Counted from the stretch's first letter, positions 24,389 to 32,996 are shown. The stretch: DNA of 64,000 bases from Pseudonocardia parietis (GCF_017876315.1 NZ_JAGINU010000001.1:7068001-7132000), one strand, 5' to 3'. Notes: a model not told the origin generated them from the sequence alone. Made by a program: numbers and translations.

Positions 24389-25683
24389 GACGCGCCTCCT
24401 GGCTCTCGCACCGGTGCGGGCTCGGCGTTCATGATCGGGCTGCGATCCGGCCCGGTCGAAGCCCGATCCGCGGACGCGTCGACCGGGCGCGGGACGAGCG
24501 CGCAGGCGATCGCCCCGACGACGGCGACCAGGGCGAAGACCCCCACGTTCCAGTCGAGGCCGAGGCCGGCGGCGACCAGCGAGCCACCTACGACGGGCCC
24601 GGCCACCGCACCGAGTCGACCGATCCCGCTGCTCAATCCCAGTGCGGTGGCACGTCGCACGGGCGGGTAGTGCGCCGCCACGTAGCCGTAGACCACGATC
24701 TGGTTGCCGGTGGTCGCCGCACCGGCGACGAACACCAGCAGGTAGAGGATCGCAGTCGGGAGCGGTACTGCGATCAGCGCCAGCGACACGACTGCGAGGG
24801 CGAACAGGACCGTCGCGACCCAACGGCTGCCGTATCGGTCGGCCACCGCCGAACCACCCAGGCCGCCGAAGATGGCTCCGACGTTGAGCACCAGCAGGAA
24901 CGCCAGCGCGGACCCGAGTTCGTACCCCGCGCCCCGCATCAACTGCGGCAACCAGGTGTTCAGCCCGAACACCAGCAGGAACCCACAGAAGTTCGCGACG
25001 ACGAACAGCAGAGTGGCGATCGCAGCCCGCCCTCTGACCAGTTCCAGGAGCTCACGGCGCTGCCGCCCCTGTCCCGTGCCCCACTCCCGCCGGACGAAAC
25101 TCGGCGACTCGGGAAGCAGCCACACCGCCAGTGGCACGAGCGTGATGAGGGGGAGCGCTCCGATCGCGAACAGCGCGCGGAAGCCGAGCGGCTCGAGCAG
25201 TGCGATCGCCAGCACCGCGGCCAGCACCCCACCAACCGGAAACCCACACAGCATCAGGCCGTTGAGCACCTGCCGCCGCGCGACCGGTGCGAGTTCGACG
25301 ACCAACGCGATCGCGGTCGGCGGGATACCGCCGAACCCCAACCCGGCCAGGAACCGGAACAGGCCCAGCCACGTCGGGTCCGGCGCCATCGCGACCAGCA
25401 GCATCATCACCGAGAACCAGGTCAGCGAGGCGATGAACAACCGTCGCCGGCCGATCAGGTCGGTCAGCGTGCCCGAGGCGATCGCCCCGATGAACATCCC
25501 CAGCAGCGCGTAGCTGCCGATCGCCCCGGCCTGGGCGGGCGTAAGGCCCCACGGCTCGTACTGCAGCAGGGCGGGCATGACCGAGCCGTAGACGATCAGG
25601 TCATACCCGTCGAACACGATCGCCCCGAAACACAGCCCCACCGCCGCCGACGCCGAACGGGGACTGATCGGTCTTGTCGTCAT
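24385..25683 (-). CDS. MFS transporter, aromatic acid:H+ symporter-like
   Basis: The 432-aa protein has about 12 TM segments. The opening GLCFGAIVFDGYDLIVYGSV, carrying the conserved Asp of TM1, and GTLTDLIGRRRLFI (loop 2-3 signature) are characteristic of the AAHS group, which includes PcaK and BenK. RFLAGLGFGGIPPTAIALVVE matches TM4. It probably imports the aromatic acid degraded by the island. ATG 25683 overlaps the preceding stop (ATGA) with GGGAGG upstream. The last ~30 residues are hydrophilic. Confidence 0.88.
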   Translation of the reverse strand: MTTRPISPRSASAAVGLCFGAIVFDGYDLIVYGSVMPALLQYEPWGLTPAQAGAIGSYALLGMFIGAIASGTLTDLIGRRRLFIASLTWFSVMMLLVAMAPDPTWLGLFRFLAGLGFGGIPPTAIALVVELAPVARRQVLNGLMLCGFPVGGVLAAVLAIALLEPLGFRALFAIGALPLITLVPLAVWLLPESPSFVRREWGTGQGRQRRELLELVRGRAAIATLLFVVANFCGFLLVFGLNTWLPQLMRGAGYELGSALAFLLVLNVGAIFGGLGGSAVADRYGSRWVATVLFALAVVSLALIAVPLPTAILYLLVFVAGAATTGNQIVVYGYVAAHYPPVRRATALGLSSGIGRLGAVAGPVVGGSLVAAGLGLDWNVGVFALVAVVGAIACALVPRPVDASADRASTGPDRSPIMNAEPAPVREPGGAS

Positions 25684-26012
25684 GACGACCTCCCGGACTC
25701 GGCCCGCGTCGCGTGGGCGGCGAGGCAGGTCTCGAAGAACGCTGCAGGCGTGAGGTGGTGGGCGTAACCGGCGCGGTCGGCGTCGACGCAGTGACCGGCG
25801 GCGCGCTGCACCATCCCGGCGGCACCCTCGCTCCTCTTCAGCGCGGCGGATGCCTGCTGCCGCGCGCACTCATCCGCGCTCCAAATCCCGTCGTGCTCGG
25901 GCAGGACGTGCAGCACCGGCACAACTGCCCGCGCCGTCCCGTCCGGTTCAGCCGCCCGCCCGCTCAGCCGTTGACCGCCCACCTCGACCTCGATGGTCGA
26001 CACCGTTGTCAT
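25680..26012 (-). pseudogene. Internally deleted alpha/beta hydrolase, 110 aa, in-frame remnant
   Basis: The N-terminal part (IEVEVGGQRLSGRAAEPDGTARAVVPVLH) reads like the first strands of a carboxylic-ester hydrolase. The last ~35 residues (AGHCVDADRAGYAHHLTPAAF) read like the catalytic-His end of one. The middle, with the Ser nucleophile, is missing and replaced by a short Ala/Arg-rich bridge. It has a good ribosome site (GGAGG) and ATG 26012, and is coupled to the MFS gene, so it is still translated and may matter only for coupling. Could instead be a genuine small protein of unknown type. Confidence 0.5.
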
Positions 26013-26039
26013 CTCCGCCTCCTGTTCGACGATAGTGTC

Positions 26040-26059
26040 GAACTATGGACAGTCTTGTC
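26040..26059 (-). promoter_or_regulatory. Second copy of the putative island operator
   Basis: GAACTATGGACAGTCTTGTC matches the 20-mer at 23485-23504 at 18 positions and lies 28 bp upstream of the first gene of the island operon. An overlapping inverted repeat TTCGAC-N6-GTCGAA (26025-26042) is also present. Confidence 0.55.
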
Positions 26060-26338
26060 TTGTTCAGTGGGGCAATAGGCCGACCGGGCGAGACCGCGCC
26101 CTGGTCTCGACGCCCGGCGCGGGGTCCGCCCGGTCGGCCCCGTGCGCTTCCCGGTCAGGCCGCGAGGCCCTTCTCGGCCAGCCAACGGGTAGGGCAGCTC
26201 AGACACTGCGTGCAGGCTCCGCGTGGAACGCCTCGTGGAACGAACTGCGGGTCACGACGGCGTTGCGAAGACGCATACGGCGAACGAGCGACCGCAGTAG
26301 GCCCAGCGTGCGCTCCACAGATCGCGCGGTCCACCGGC

Positions 26339-26381
26339 CTCCTAAAGCGGGTGCCGCAGGTTCGAATCCTGCCGGGGGCAC
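26339..26381. repeat. Attachment-site repeat (tRNA-Arg 3' end), distal copy
   Basis: It is identical over 43 bp to 16811-16853. The 5' half of the tRNA is absent here, so this is not a functional tRNA gene but the distal border of the island. The 279 bp between it and the operator at 26059 contain no supported gene. Confidence 0.88.
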
Positions 26382-26537
26382 GCAGATCAAAGGCCTACAG
26401 GGCGTCGCGCGGGCGCCTCCCGTGGAGCCGCCCGCAGAGCCAATGCGCGTCACACTCGCTCCATTGCAGGCGGCCGGACTGAACCGGCCCGGCGTGTCTG
26501 GAGAGGCTGGGGGTAACGGTGCGGCCACACCCCGCGA

Positions 26538-27482
26538 ATGCAGGTCATGGCCGCGGTCGACAGCATCCAGGCACAGACGCTCAGCCCAGAGGCTCTGAAC
26601 CACCTGCTCTCGACCAACCCGGTTCAGATCCCCGGTCCGCAGCTGAACCAGCAGTTCGCGGACACGCTCAACGCTCAGCTCGCGGGCCAGATCAACCCCT
26701 TCCTCGCGCAACTGCGCACCCGGCTCGGTCTCGTTGTCAAGGCGAAGGAGCTCGGCGGGTCCCGAGTCCTGACGATCACGCCGAAGAAGATCGCGAAGAG
26801 TCGCCGGAGGGTCGCCGGCATCTACGTCCACGGCGGCGGCTTCGCCCTGCTCAGCGCCAACGACTACACCGCGTACCGGATGGCCCACGACCTAGGCGTC
26901 GTCGTGTACTCGGTCGACTACGACCTCAGCCCACGGGTACAACTTCCGATCGCGCTGGAGCAGACGGCGCGTGCCTGTCGGGCGGCCTCGCGGCAGTACC
27001 GCCGGGTCGTCGTCGCCGGCTCCTCGGCCGGCGCCAACCTCCTGTTCACCACAGTCCTGCGTGCAAGCCGCGGCGAGTTCGATCCGCCGGCCGCAGCTGG
27101 GCTCTTCTCCCCTGCCGCGGACCTGCGCGCCATCGGCGACAGCTACGTCGCCAACGACGGCCGCGATCCACTGCTGACCCGGGACACGATGACCAAACTG
27201 GTCGCCGCCTATCTCGGGTCCACACCGTCCGGTGATCCGGCGGCCTCGCCGATCCTCGCGAATCTGCGCAGTGGCTTCGTGCCGACTGTCATCAACACCG
27301 GAACCCGGGACCTGCTGCTGAGCGACGGCGTACGGCTCCACCGGACGATGCGAGACGCCGGCCTCGACATCCGCCTCCGCGTGTGGGAGGGGATGTGGCA
27401 CGCCTTCGAAGGCGTCCCCGGCTTACCGGAGGGCGACCGGGCATTGGGTGAGGTGTTCGGGTTTCTCGAGCAGCACCTCTGA
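26538..27482 (+). CDS. Alpha/beta hydrolase of the hormone-sensitive lipase family
   Basis: The 314-aa protein has the HSL-type oxyanion motif YVHGGGFALLS, nucleophile elbow VVVAGSSAGANLL (GxSxG, Ser), the acid region INTGTRDLLLSDG (Asp) and the His in WEGMWHAFEG. A ~90-residue N-terminal cap (EALNHLLSTNPVQIP) precedes the core. These enzymes hydrolyse short esters. It starts at ATG 26538 or the in-frame ATG at 26547; ribosome-site evidence is weak for both. It lies just outside the island, in the opposite direction to the pathway genes. Confidence 0.85.
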   Translation: MQVMAAVDSIQAQTLSPEALNHLLSTNPVQIPGPQLNQQFADTLNAQLAGQINPFLAQLRTRLGLVVKAKELGGSRVLTITPKKIAKSRRRVAGIYVHGGGFALLSANDYTAYRMAHDLGVVVYSVDYDLSPRVQLPIALEQTARACRAASRQYRRVVVAGSSAGANLLFTTVLRASRGEFDPPAAAGLFSPAADLRAIGDSYVANDGRDPLLTRDTMTKLVAAYLGSTPSGDPAASPILANLRSGFVPTVINTGTRDLLLSDGVRLHRTMRDAGLDIRLRVWEGMWHAFEGVPGLPEGDRALGEVFGFLEQHL

Positions 27483-27591
27483 TCGAACCGACCCTGTTCC
27501 GAATACGACAGGCGGGTATGGCGATCACCTCCTGCTGGGTGCGATCGGTTGCAGGGTGCGATCGGCCGCCCTGGTCAGAGAGTGGGCTCGG

Positions 27592-28031
27592 CACGTAGAG
27601 CCCGACACCGGGCTCGCCCTCGTAGCCGGACCGGGAGCCGACATGCACCAGGGTGCCCCTGCGGGTGCGGCGCGTGTGCAGCAGCACGGCGCTGGTCATG
27701 TCGATCAGACCGAACACGTTGAGGTCGAACGGAGACCGCGCCTCGGCGTCGGTCACGTCCACGACGGCGTCGAGCAGTCCCCGGCCGGCGTTGTTGACCA
27801 GTACGTCGATGCCGCCGAGCTCCGCGACGCCGAGCTCGACGGCGTGGGCGATCGCCGCGCCGTCGGTGACATCGAGCGCGACGGGCACGGTGCGGGGGTG
27901 CGCCCGCAGGTCGGTGGGCAGGGCGTCGGTGTCGCGGGCGGTCACCACGACCGCGGCACCACGGTCCAGCGCGGCACGGGCGATCTCGGCGCCGAGCCCA
28001 CGGGAGCACCGGTCACGAACCAGGTCGACAT
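27592..28031 (-). pseudogene. Short-chain dehydrogenase, frameshifted and 3'-truncated
   Basis: The gene starts well (AAGGAG, ATG 28031, MSTWFVTGA) but a single-base loss near 28004 shifts the frame. It continues in another frame as RGLGAEIARAALDRGAAVVV, NNAGRGLLDAVVDVTD and VHVGSRSGYEGEPGVGLYV. Similarity stops at the point where the catalytic YxxxK would follow. Both defects make it inactive. The ~110 bp from 27483 to 27591 show nothing recognisable. Confidence 0.8.
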
Positions 28032-28128
28032 CAGAACTCCTTCTGCGCGGATCGAGGGCGGTGGTCGTTCCGCCCTCGACACATTCGACCTGCCGGGAGA
28101 TGCTTCGTGCGACGCGCCGGCGCACCGA

Positions 28129-28338
28129 TCAGGTGTAGAAGTTGCCGACACCGGTACGGAGGGTCCGGAGCTGAGCCGGGTCGTGACCGAAGATCACCTG
28201 CCCGCCGGTGTGCTCGGCCGTGCTGCGGATCTTCTCGACGGAGGAGAACCAGGCGACCGTGTCGTGGACGATCGCTGCGGCGAGCGCCGGCGGCCCGTAG
28301 GACTCGCTGCGGTACAGGGCGTCCGAGGCGGAGAGCAC
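28129..28338 (-). pseudogene. MBL-fold (AHL-lactonase-like) hydrolase, C-terminal remnant
   Basis: The 69 residues read LSASDALYRSESYGPP, then HTGGQVIFGHDPAQLRTLRT, the last third of an N-acyl-homoserine-lactonase-like MBL protein (Asp and His ligands included). The HxHxDH motif and everything N-terminal are missing. The break is at ~28339, where a truncated gene on the other strand begins. Confidence 0.72.
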
Positions 28339-28339
28339 G

Positions 28340-28773
28340 TGTCTGCGCCCTCGACCAGGACTCGGGCACCGTCGACGTGACCCTCGACGACGTCGACGAC
28401 TACCCCAACGGCCTCGCCTTCGCCGACGATGAGCTGTACCTCGCCCAGACCGCCCTCGGGCTCGTCAGCCGGTACCGGTGGGACGGGAACCGGCCGGCGC
28501 CGGCCGGAGATCCACTCGTACTGCCCGAGGGTGGACCGGACGGCTTGGCCCTCGACGCCGAGGGCCGGGTGTACGTCGCGGCACCCGAGGCGAATGCGGT
28601 CTTCGTGTTCGGCCGCAACGGTGCTCTCGAGGAGACGATCGGTTTCTCCGAGCCCGCGTTCCCGACCAACCTGTGCTTCGCCGGCCCGGACCTCGACCTC
28701 CTGGTGGTCACCGCGGCGAAGGGGGGTCGGGTACTCGTGTGCGAGCGCGTCTCCGACGCACCGGGCCGGAAGG
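28340..28773 (+). pseudogene. SMP-30/gluconolactonase-like protein, N-terminally truncated remnant
   Basis: The frame reads CALDQDSGTVDVTLDDVDDY, PNGLAFADDELYLAQTA, GGPDGLALDAEGRVYVAAPE and FPTNLCFAGPDLDLLVVTAA, which is blades 3-6 of an SMP-30/gluconolactonase propeller. There is no start codon for it, and it begins exactly where the MBL remnant on the other strand ends. It runs without a stop into the antisense of the next gene, so its 3' end is also uncertain. Confidence 0.72.
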
Positions 28774-29748
28774 TCACTCCCGAGGTTCGGCCCGCAGAGC
28801 CGCGTTCGGGAACCCTTCCAGCGCCGCGATCTTGGTCAGCACGTTCAACCGGTCCGGACGCGCGACGCTGGAGTCGAGCTGCTGATACACGTTGAGGACG
28901 TTCTGCGCGAGACGACCCGATTCGGGCAGATCCGCGAACTTCCCGAGATCGATCGTCGTGATCGCGTCGTCGACGCCGAGGCCGTCCTCGTAGCGTTTGC
29001 GGGCCTCGGTCTCGACGAAGACCAGGTACTCCCGCATCGCCGCGACCTCGGCCTTGCCGCTGACCGGGCCGTGGCCGGGGACGACGGCCGTGACGTCCAT
29101 GTCCAGGATCAGGTCGAGGGCAGCGACCCACCGCTCGATCGGCCCGGCCCACGCTATCGGGGTGCCGCCGACGAACAGGATGTCGCCGGCATAGAGCAAC
29201 CGCGCGTCCGGGACGTACACGAGCGCGTCACCGGGGGTGTGCGCCGGTCCGACCTGGATCAACCGCACTTCCCGCCCGCCGACGTCGACGCTCTCCTCAC
29301 CGGTGAAGGTCCGGTCGGGGCCGGTCGCGGTGATGCCCTCCAGGTCGAAGGGGCCGAAGATGTGGCGGGCGAAGTCCCCGAGCGCACCGGGCATGCGCTT
29401 GGTGCCGGTGACGGCGTCCGCCGCCTCCTGGGTCATCAGCTCGGCCGCCGCCTCGGAGGCCACGATCTCCACTCCCCGTGCGGCGAGCAGCTCGTTTCCG
29501 AAGGTGTGGTCGGGATCCGAGTGGGTGTTCACGAGGGTCTGCAGTGGATGGTCGGCGACGACCGGTCCGAACCCGTCGAGCATCTCGCGGGTCAGCGCGA
29601 GGTCGAACAGCGTGTCGACCATGAGTGAGGTCCCGGACCCGGTGATCAGGCCGGAGTTGCTCCAGCCCCAGCTGCCGTCCGGCTGCAGCCAGGCATGGCA
29701 CCCCTGCCCGAGGTCGTGGAATCCCTTGCGGTAGTCGAGCGTGCTCAC
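28774..29748 (-). CDS. MBL-fold metallo-hydrolase
   Basis: The 324-aa protein starts at GTG 29748 with GAGAGGAAC upstream. Metal ligands are visible: HSDPDHTFGN (HxDxDH), VGPAHTPGDALV (His), LLYAGDILFVGG (Asp) and VVPGHGPVSG (His). GWSNSGLITGSGTSLMVDTL is the usual N-terminal strand pair. It belongs to the large SoxH/quinoprotein-relay-type MBL group that hydrolyses thioesters or lactones; substrate unknown. It follows the FAH-family gene by 10 bp in the same direction, suggesting one operon. Confidence 0.87.
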   Translation of the reverse strand: MSTLDYRKGFHDLGQGCHAWLQPDGSWGWSNSGLITGSGTSLMVDTLFDLALTREMLDGFGPVVADHPLQTLVNTHSDPDHTFGNELLAARGVEIVASEAAAELMTQEAADAVTGTKRMPGALGDFARHIFGPFDLEGITATGPDRTFTGEESVDVGGREVRLIQVGPAHTPGDALVYVPDARLLYAGDILFVGGTPIAWAGPIERWVAALDLILDMDVTAVVPGHGPVSGKAEVAAMREYLVFVETEARKRYEDGLGVDDAITTIDLGKFADLPESGRLAQNVLNVYQQLDSSVARPDRLNVLTKIAALEGFPNAALRAEPRE

Positions 29749-29758
29749 GTCGTTCCTC

Positions 29759-30724
29759 TCAGGTGGTGGTCGAGGCGGCGGTCCGCGCGGCACGAGTGCG
29801 TAGCGGGGTCAGCCCCGGTGCCGGCCGCACGGTCTGCTCGGTCGAGCCGATCCCCGATGCGTGCAGGGACACGACGTCGCCCGGTCGCAGCCACCGGCTG
29901 AAGTCGGCGAGATCGGGTGTGTCGACGTGTTCGAGCAGGCAGCCACCGGGCACGGTGCCCGAACCGATCACGTCGCCCGGGCGCAGGTCGGTTCCCCGGG
30001 ACAGGTAGGCGAGCAGCTCGCCGAACGTCCAGTCCATCTGGTCGAGCGTGCCGCGCGCGAGCTCGACCCCGTTCACCTCGGCGGACATCTCGAGCACCGG
30101 CCGCCCGTCCCGCCGGTAGGGCTCCAGCTCGTCGACGGTGACCAGGGCGGGGCCGAGCGTGATGGCGCCGTCCTTGCTCTTGCCCATGCCGATGCCCTGC
30201 GCCATGTCGAGCTGCTGCAGGTCCCGCGCGGTCCAGTCGTTGTAGAGCGTGTAGCCCACGATGTGGGACTCGGCCCGGTCGGGGTGCAGGTCCCGGCCGG
30301 GCCGTCCGATCACGGCGCCGAGCTCGAGCTCCAGGTCGAACATCGTGGAACCGGGCGAGATCACGACGTCGTCGTACGGCCCCACGACCGCGGCGGGACT
30401 GGCGAAGTAGAACGCGGGGGCCTGGGACCAGACAGCGGGCAGTTCGTCGGGTGCGTCCATCGCGCGCCGGCATCCGCGCAGGTGGTCGAGGAAGCAGAGG
30501 CCGTCACGGACCGACGGTGGGCGCGGAATCGGGGCGAGCAGCCGGACGTCCGACAGCGGCCGGACCTCCACCGGTTCCCGCCGGGCGGACTCCCCCGCTT
30601 CTTCGAGGTCGCCTCCTTCCAGCAGGGACAGGACCGTCACCACCGGGGGCAGCCCGCGCACGTTCTCTCCGTCGAGCACGCCGGCCCGCGGCCCGGCGCC
30701 GCCGTCGTAGGTCACCCATCTCAT
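29759..30724 (-). CDS. Fumarylacetoacetate hydrolase family protein
   Basis: The 321-aa protein starts at ATG 30724 with CAGGAG upstream. The FAH core spans ~75-300, with metal-binding acids in FDLELELGAVIG, the segment GYTLYNDWTARDLQ, the conserved Lys in GMGKSKDGAITLGP, and GDVIGSGTVPGGCLLE. Members hydrolyse C-C bonds of 1,3-diketones or decarboxylate or hydrate related dienoates. With the MBL hydrolase downstream it could form a two-step degradative unit. The exact substrate cannot be assigned. Confidence 0.88.
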   Translation of the reverse strand: MRWVTYDGGAGPRAGVLDGENVRGLPPVVTVLSLLEGGDLEEAGESARREPVEVRPLSDVRLLAPIPRPPSVRDGLCFLDHLRGCRRAMDAPDELPAVWSQAPAFYFASPAAVVGPYDDVVISPGSTMFDLELELGAVIGRPGRDLHPDRAESHIVGYTLYNDWTARDLQQLDMAQGIGMGKSKDGAITLGPALVTVDELEPYRRDGRPVLEMSAEVNGVELARGTLDQMDWTFGELLAYLSRGTDLRPGDVIGSGTVPGGCLLEHVDTPDLADFSRWLRPGDVVSLHASGIGSTEQTVRPAPGLTPLRTRAARTAASTTT

Positions 30725-30935
30725 CAAGCACTCCTGTCGTCCGCAGCGTCATGACGTGGCGAGCCGATCCACCGGGCATCCTCCGGTGGGAGGACCGCCG
30801 GAAGCTTCAGCCGACGGTGACATCCTGGGGAGGACGAGCGCTGTGGTCCAGGAAGTTCTCCGGCCACGAGCGACGAGGTCGCGACGCGAATGCCCTCTGA
30901 CGGGCGCGTCCGCGGTCGCACCATCAGATGTGGAG

Positions 30936-32996
30936 TCACTCCGCGAGGACGATCCGCGCGTCGAGGGCGGATACCCCGGAGGGGGTGACGAGCAGGGGGT
31001 TGACCTCGATCTCGGAGATCTCCGGATGGGAGACCGCGAGCGCGCTGACGGCGGTGATCGCCCTGGCGGCCGCGGCGGTGTCGAGCTTCGGACGGCCCCG
31101 GAACTCGTCGAGCAACCGGGTGCTCCGTAGCCGCGACAGCATGCTCTCGGCCGCGGCCTCGTCGACCGGTGCGAGCTCGAAGGTGACGTCCACCAGTACC
31201 TCGGCGAGAACTCCGCCGAAGCCGACCATGACGATCGGGCCGAACCGCGGGTCCTGCTGGACGCCGACGATGAGCTCGACACCCGCGCGCAGGTCCGCCA
31301 GCTCCTCGACGCAGAAACTGGAGACACCGAGGGTGTCCCGCATCCGTGTCAGTTCCTCGACGAGCCGGTCCTCGTCGCTGATCCCGAGGGAGACCCCGCC
31401 CGAGTCCGACTTGTGCAACAGGCCCATCGCCTTCAGCGCCACCGGGAAACCGATGGCGCCGGCCGCGGCCACGGCGTCCTCGGCGCAGTCGACGAGGCGG
31501 GCGTCCGGTGCGGGGATCCCGGCGTCACGGATGATCTGCCGGGAGGTCCAGTAGCCGGTGTCGCGGATCGGACGGTCGGCCGGACCGGGGAGGGTGGGAA
31601 GCGGTCGCCGGGCGCCGGCGCGGTTCAGCACACCGAGGCAGTTCGTGGCGTCCTCGACCGCGGCGAACACCGGGACACCGTTGTCGGACAGCGTTCCGGT
31701 CGCGCTGCCGTCCGGGTACATCGAGTGGACGAGTACCGGCTTGCGGTACCGGTGGGCGCTCCCGGCGATCGCCAGCGCCGTCTCCTCCTCGCTGCGCGCC
31801 ATGCCCGCTCCGTAATGCTCGTAGCCGCCGAAGTAGCCGGAGAGGAGCACGCCGTCGATGTCGGGGTGGCGCAGGGCGGTGTCGACGATCGATGCGAACG
31901 AGCCGATCTCGAATCCCGGACCGACGACGACGTCGACGGGGTTCTGCACGTGTCCGCCGGTCCCGACGGCGGTCCGGAGCTCGTCGTGCAGCTCCGGCGC
32001 CAGTTCCGGAACCCGGACACCGGCCGACTCGGCCAGGTCGCTCGCGACCGAGGCGTGACCGCCACCGTCCGCCACCACCACGAGGTTCCCGACGGCGACC
32101 GGTCCGTAGGCGGCAAGCACCGACGCGACGTCGGCGAGGGACCGCGGACTCGTCACGCGGTACACACCACCCGCCCGGCACGCCGCGTCGACGACCGCCG
32201 TCGCGGAGGTGAGCGATCCGGTGTGCGACTTCGCTCCCCGGATCGACGCCTCGCTGCTGCCCACGGTCAGCAGGATCACCGGCTTCCCCGCTGCCACCGC
32301 CTCCCGGGTGGCGGCGACGAACTCCCGCCCGTCGCCGAAGTCCTCGCAGTAGAGGGCGATCACGTCGGTGCCGTCGTGCTGCGCGCACGACCTGATCAGG
32401 TCGGCGACGCCCAGGTCGGCCTGGTTGCCGAGCGAGACGAACCGGGAGAAGCCCTGTCCACGGGCGGCCAGCACCCTGCTCAGCTCGAGTGCCATGTTCC
32501 CGCTCTGCGACAGCAGCGCGATCCGCCCCTCGGGCATGGTGTTCGAGCTCAGCGTCAGGCCGGTCGACGAGTCGGTCAGGCCCAGACAGTTCGGTCCGAC
32601 CAGCACGGCCCCGGCCTCGCGTACCCGTGCCACGACGCGCTCCTGCACCGCGCGTCCCTCGGCTCCGAGCTCGGCGAAACCCGCCGTCACGCCCACGATG
32701 GCCCGCGCACCGGCGGCCAGCGCGTCCTCGACCGACGCCTCGAAACCGTGCGCCGGCACCGCGATGGCGACCAGGTCGACCGTGTCGCCGGTCTCGCCGA
32801 GACTCGCCGATGCGGGGTGGCCCAGCACCGTGCCCGCGCGCCGGTTCACCAGGTGCACGTCCCGTGAGCCGGCCATCCGCAGGGCCTGTGCGCCGAGCCA
32901 GTTCCCGTACTTCGTCTCGTCGTCGCTGGCCCCGATCACGGCGACCGACCTCGGGTCGAACAGGACGGACAGGTCACGGGTGCCGGGGGGCGTCAT
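30936..32996 (-). CDS. NDP-forming acyl-CoA synthetase (acetate-CoA ligase family)
   Basis: The 686-aa protein combines a CoA-binding Rossmann domain (residues ~8-135; SVAVIGASDDETKYGNWLG), succinyl-CoA synthetase-like domains (~145-450) with the phosphorylated His in GAKSHTGSL, and a C-terminal ATP-grasp domain (~470-686; GFPVALKAMGLLHKSDSGGV, EIEVNPLLV). This fused alpha-beta layout is typical of single-chain acyl-CoA synthetases. Its partners, an acyl-CoA dehydrogenase and an enoyl-CoA hydratase, suggest activation of an organic acid for beta-oxidation-like processing. ATG 32996 overlaps the TetR stop (ATGA). Confidence 0.9.
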   Translation of the reverse strand: MTPPGTRDLSVLFDPRSVAVIGASDDETKYGNWLGAQALRMAGSRDVHLVNRRAGTVLGHPASASLGETGDTVDLVAIAVPAHGFEASVEDALAAGARAIVGVTAGFAELGAEGRAVQERVVARVREAGAVLVGPNCLGLTDSSTGLTLSSNTMPEGRIALLSQSGNMALELSRVLAARGQGFSRFVSLGNQADLGVADLIRSCAQHDGTDVIALYCEDFGDGREFVAATREAVAAGKPVILLTVGSSEASIRGAKSHTGSLTSATAVVDAACRAGGVYRVTSPRSLADVASVLAAYGPVAVGNLVVVADGGGHASVASDLAESAGVRVPELAPELHDELRTAVGTGGHVQNPVDVVVGPGFEIGSFASIVDTALRHPDIDGVLLSGYFGGYEHYGAGMARSEEETALAIAGSAHRYRKPVLVHSMYPDGSATGTLSDNGVPVFAAVEDATNCLGVLNRAGARRPLPTLPGPADRPIRDTGYWTSRQIIRDAGIPAPDARLVDCAEDAVAAAGAIGFPVALKAMGLLHKSDSGGVSLGISDEDRLVEELTRMRDTLGVSSFCVEELADLRAGVELIVGVQQDPRFGPIVMVGFGGVLAEVLVDVTFELAPVDEAAAESMLSRLRSTRLLDEFRGRPKLDTAAAARAITAVSALAVSHPEISEIEVNPLLVTPSGVSALDARIVLAE

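Larger units (their letters stand above)
16811..26381. mobile_element. Genomic island integrated at tRNA-Arg(CCT), integrase absent
   Basis: The 43-bp direct repeats bound about 9.5 kb that contains a single minus-strand catabolic locus with its own TetR and transporter, and no integrase, excisionase or replication gene. The tRNA gene stays intact at the left end, and the right copy is only a 3' fragment, which is the usual orientation. Integration is inferred from the repeats; loss of the recombinase would make the island fixed. Confidence 0.75.

Noticed and set aside
26155..26250. Minus-strand tail reading ACTQCLSCPTRWLAEKGLAA with a CxxCxxC pattern and a stop
   Set aside because: No start codon or ribosome site upstream in frame and no family recognised; could be the end of a lost gene but is too short to support.
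26339..26381. Second tRNA-Arg gene
   Set aside because: Only the 3' 43 bp are present; acceptor 5' strand, D arm and half of the anticodon arm are missing.
30747..30756. CGTCATGACG palindrome upstream of the FAH gene as an operator
   Set aside because: Ten bases of symmetry are expected by chance here and no regulator gene is adjacent.
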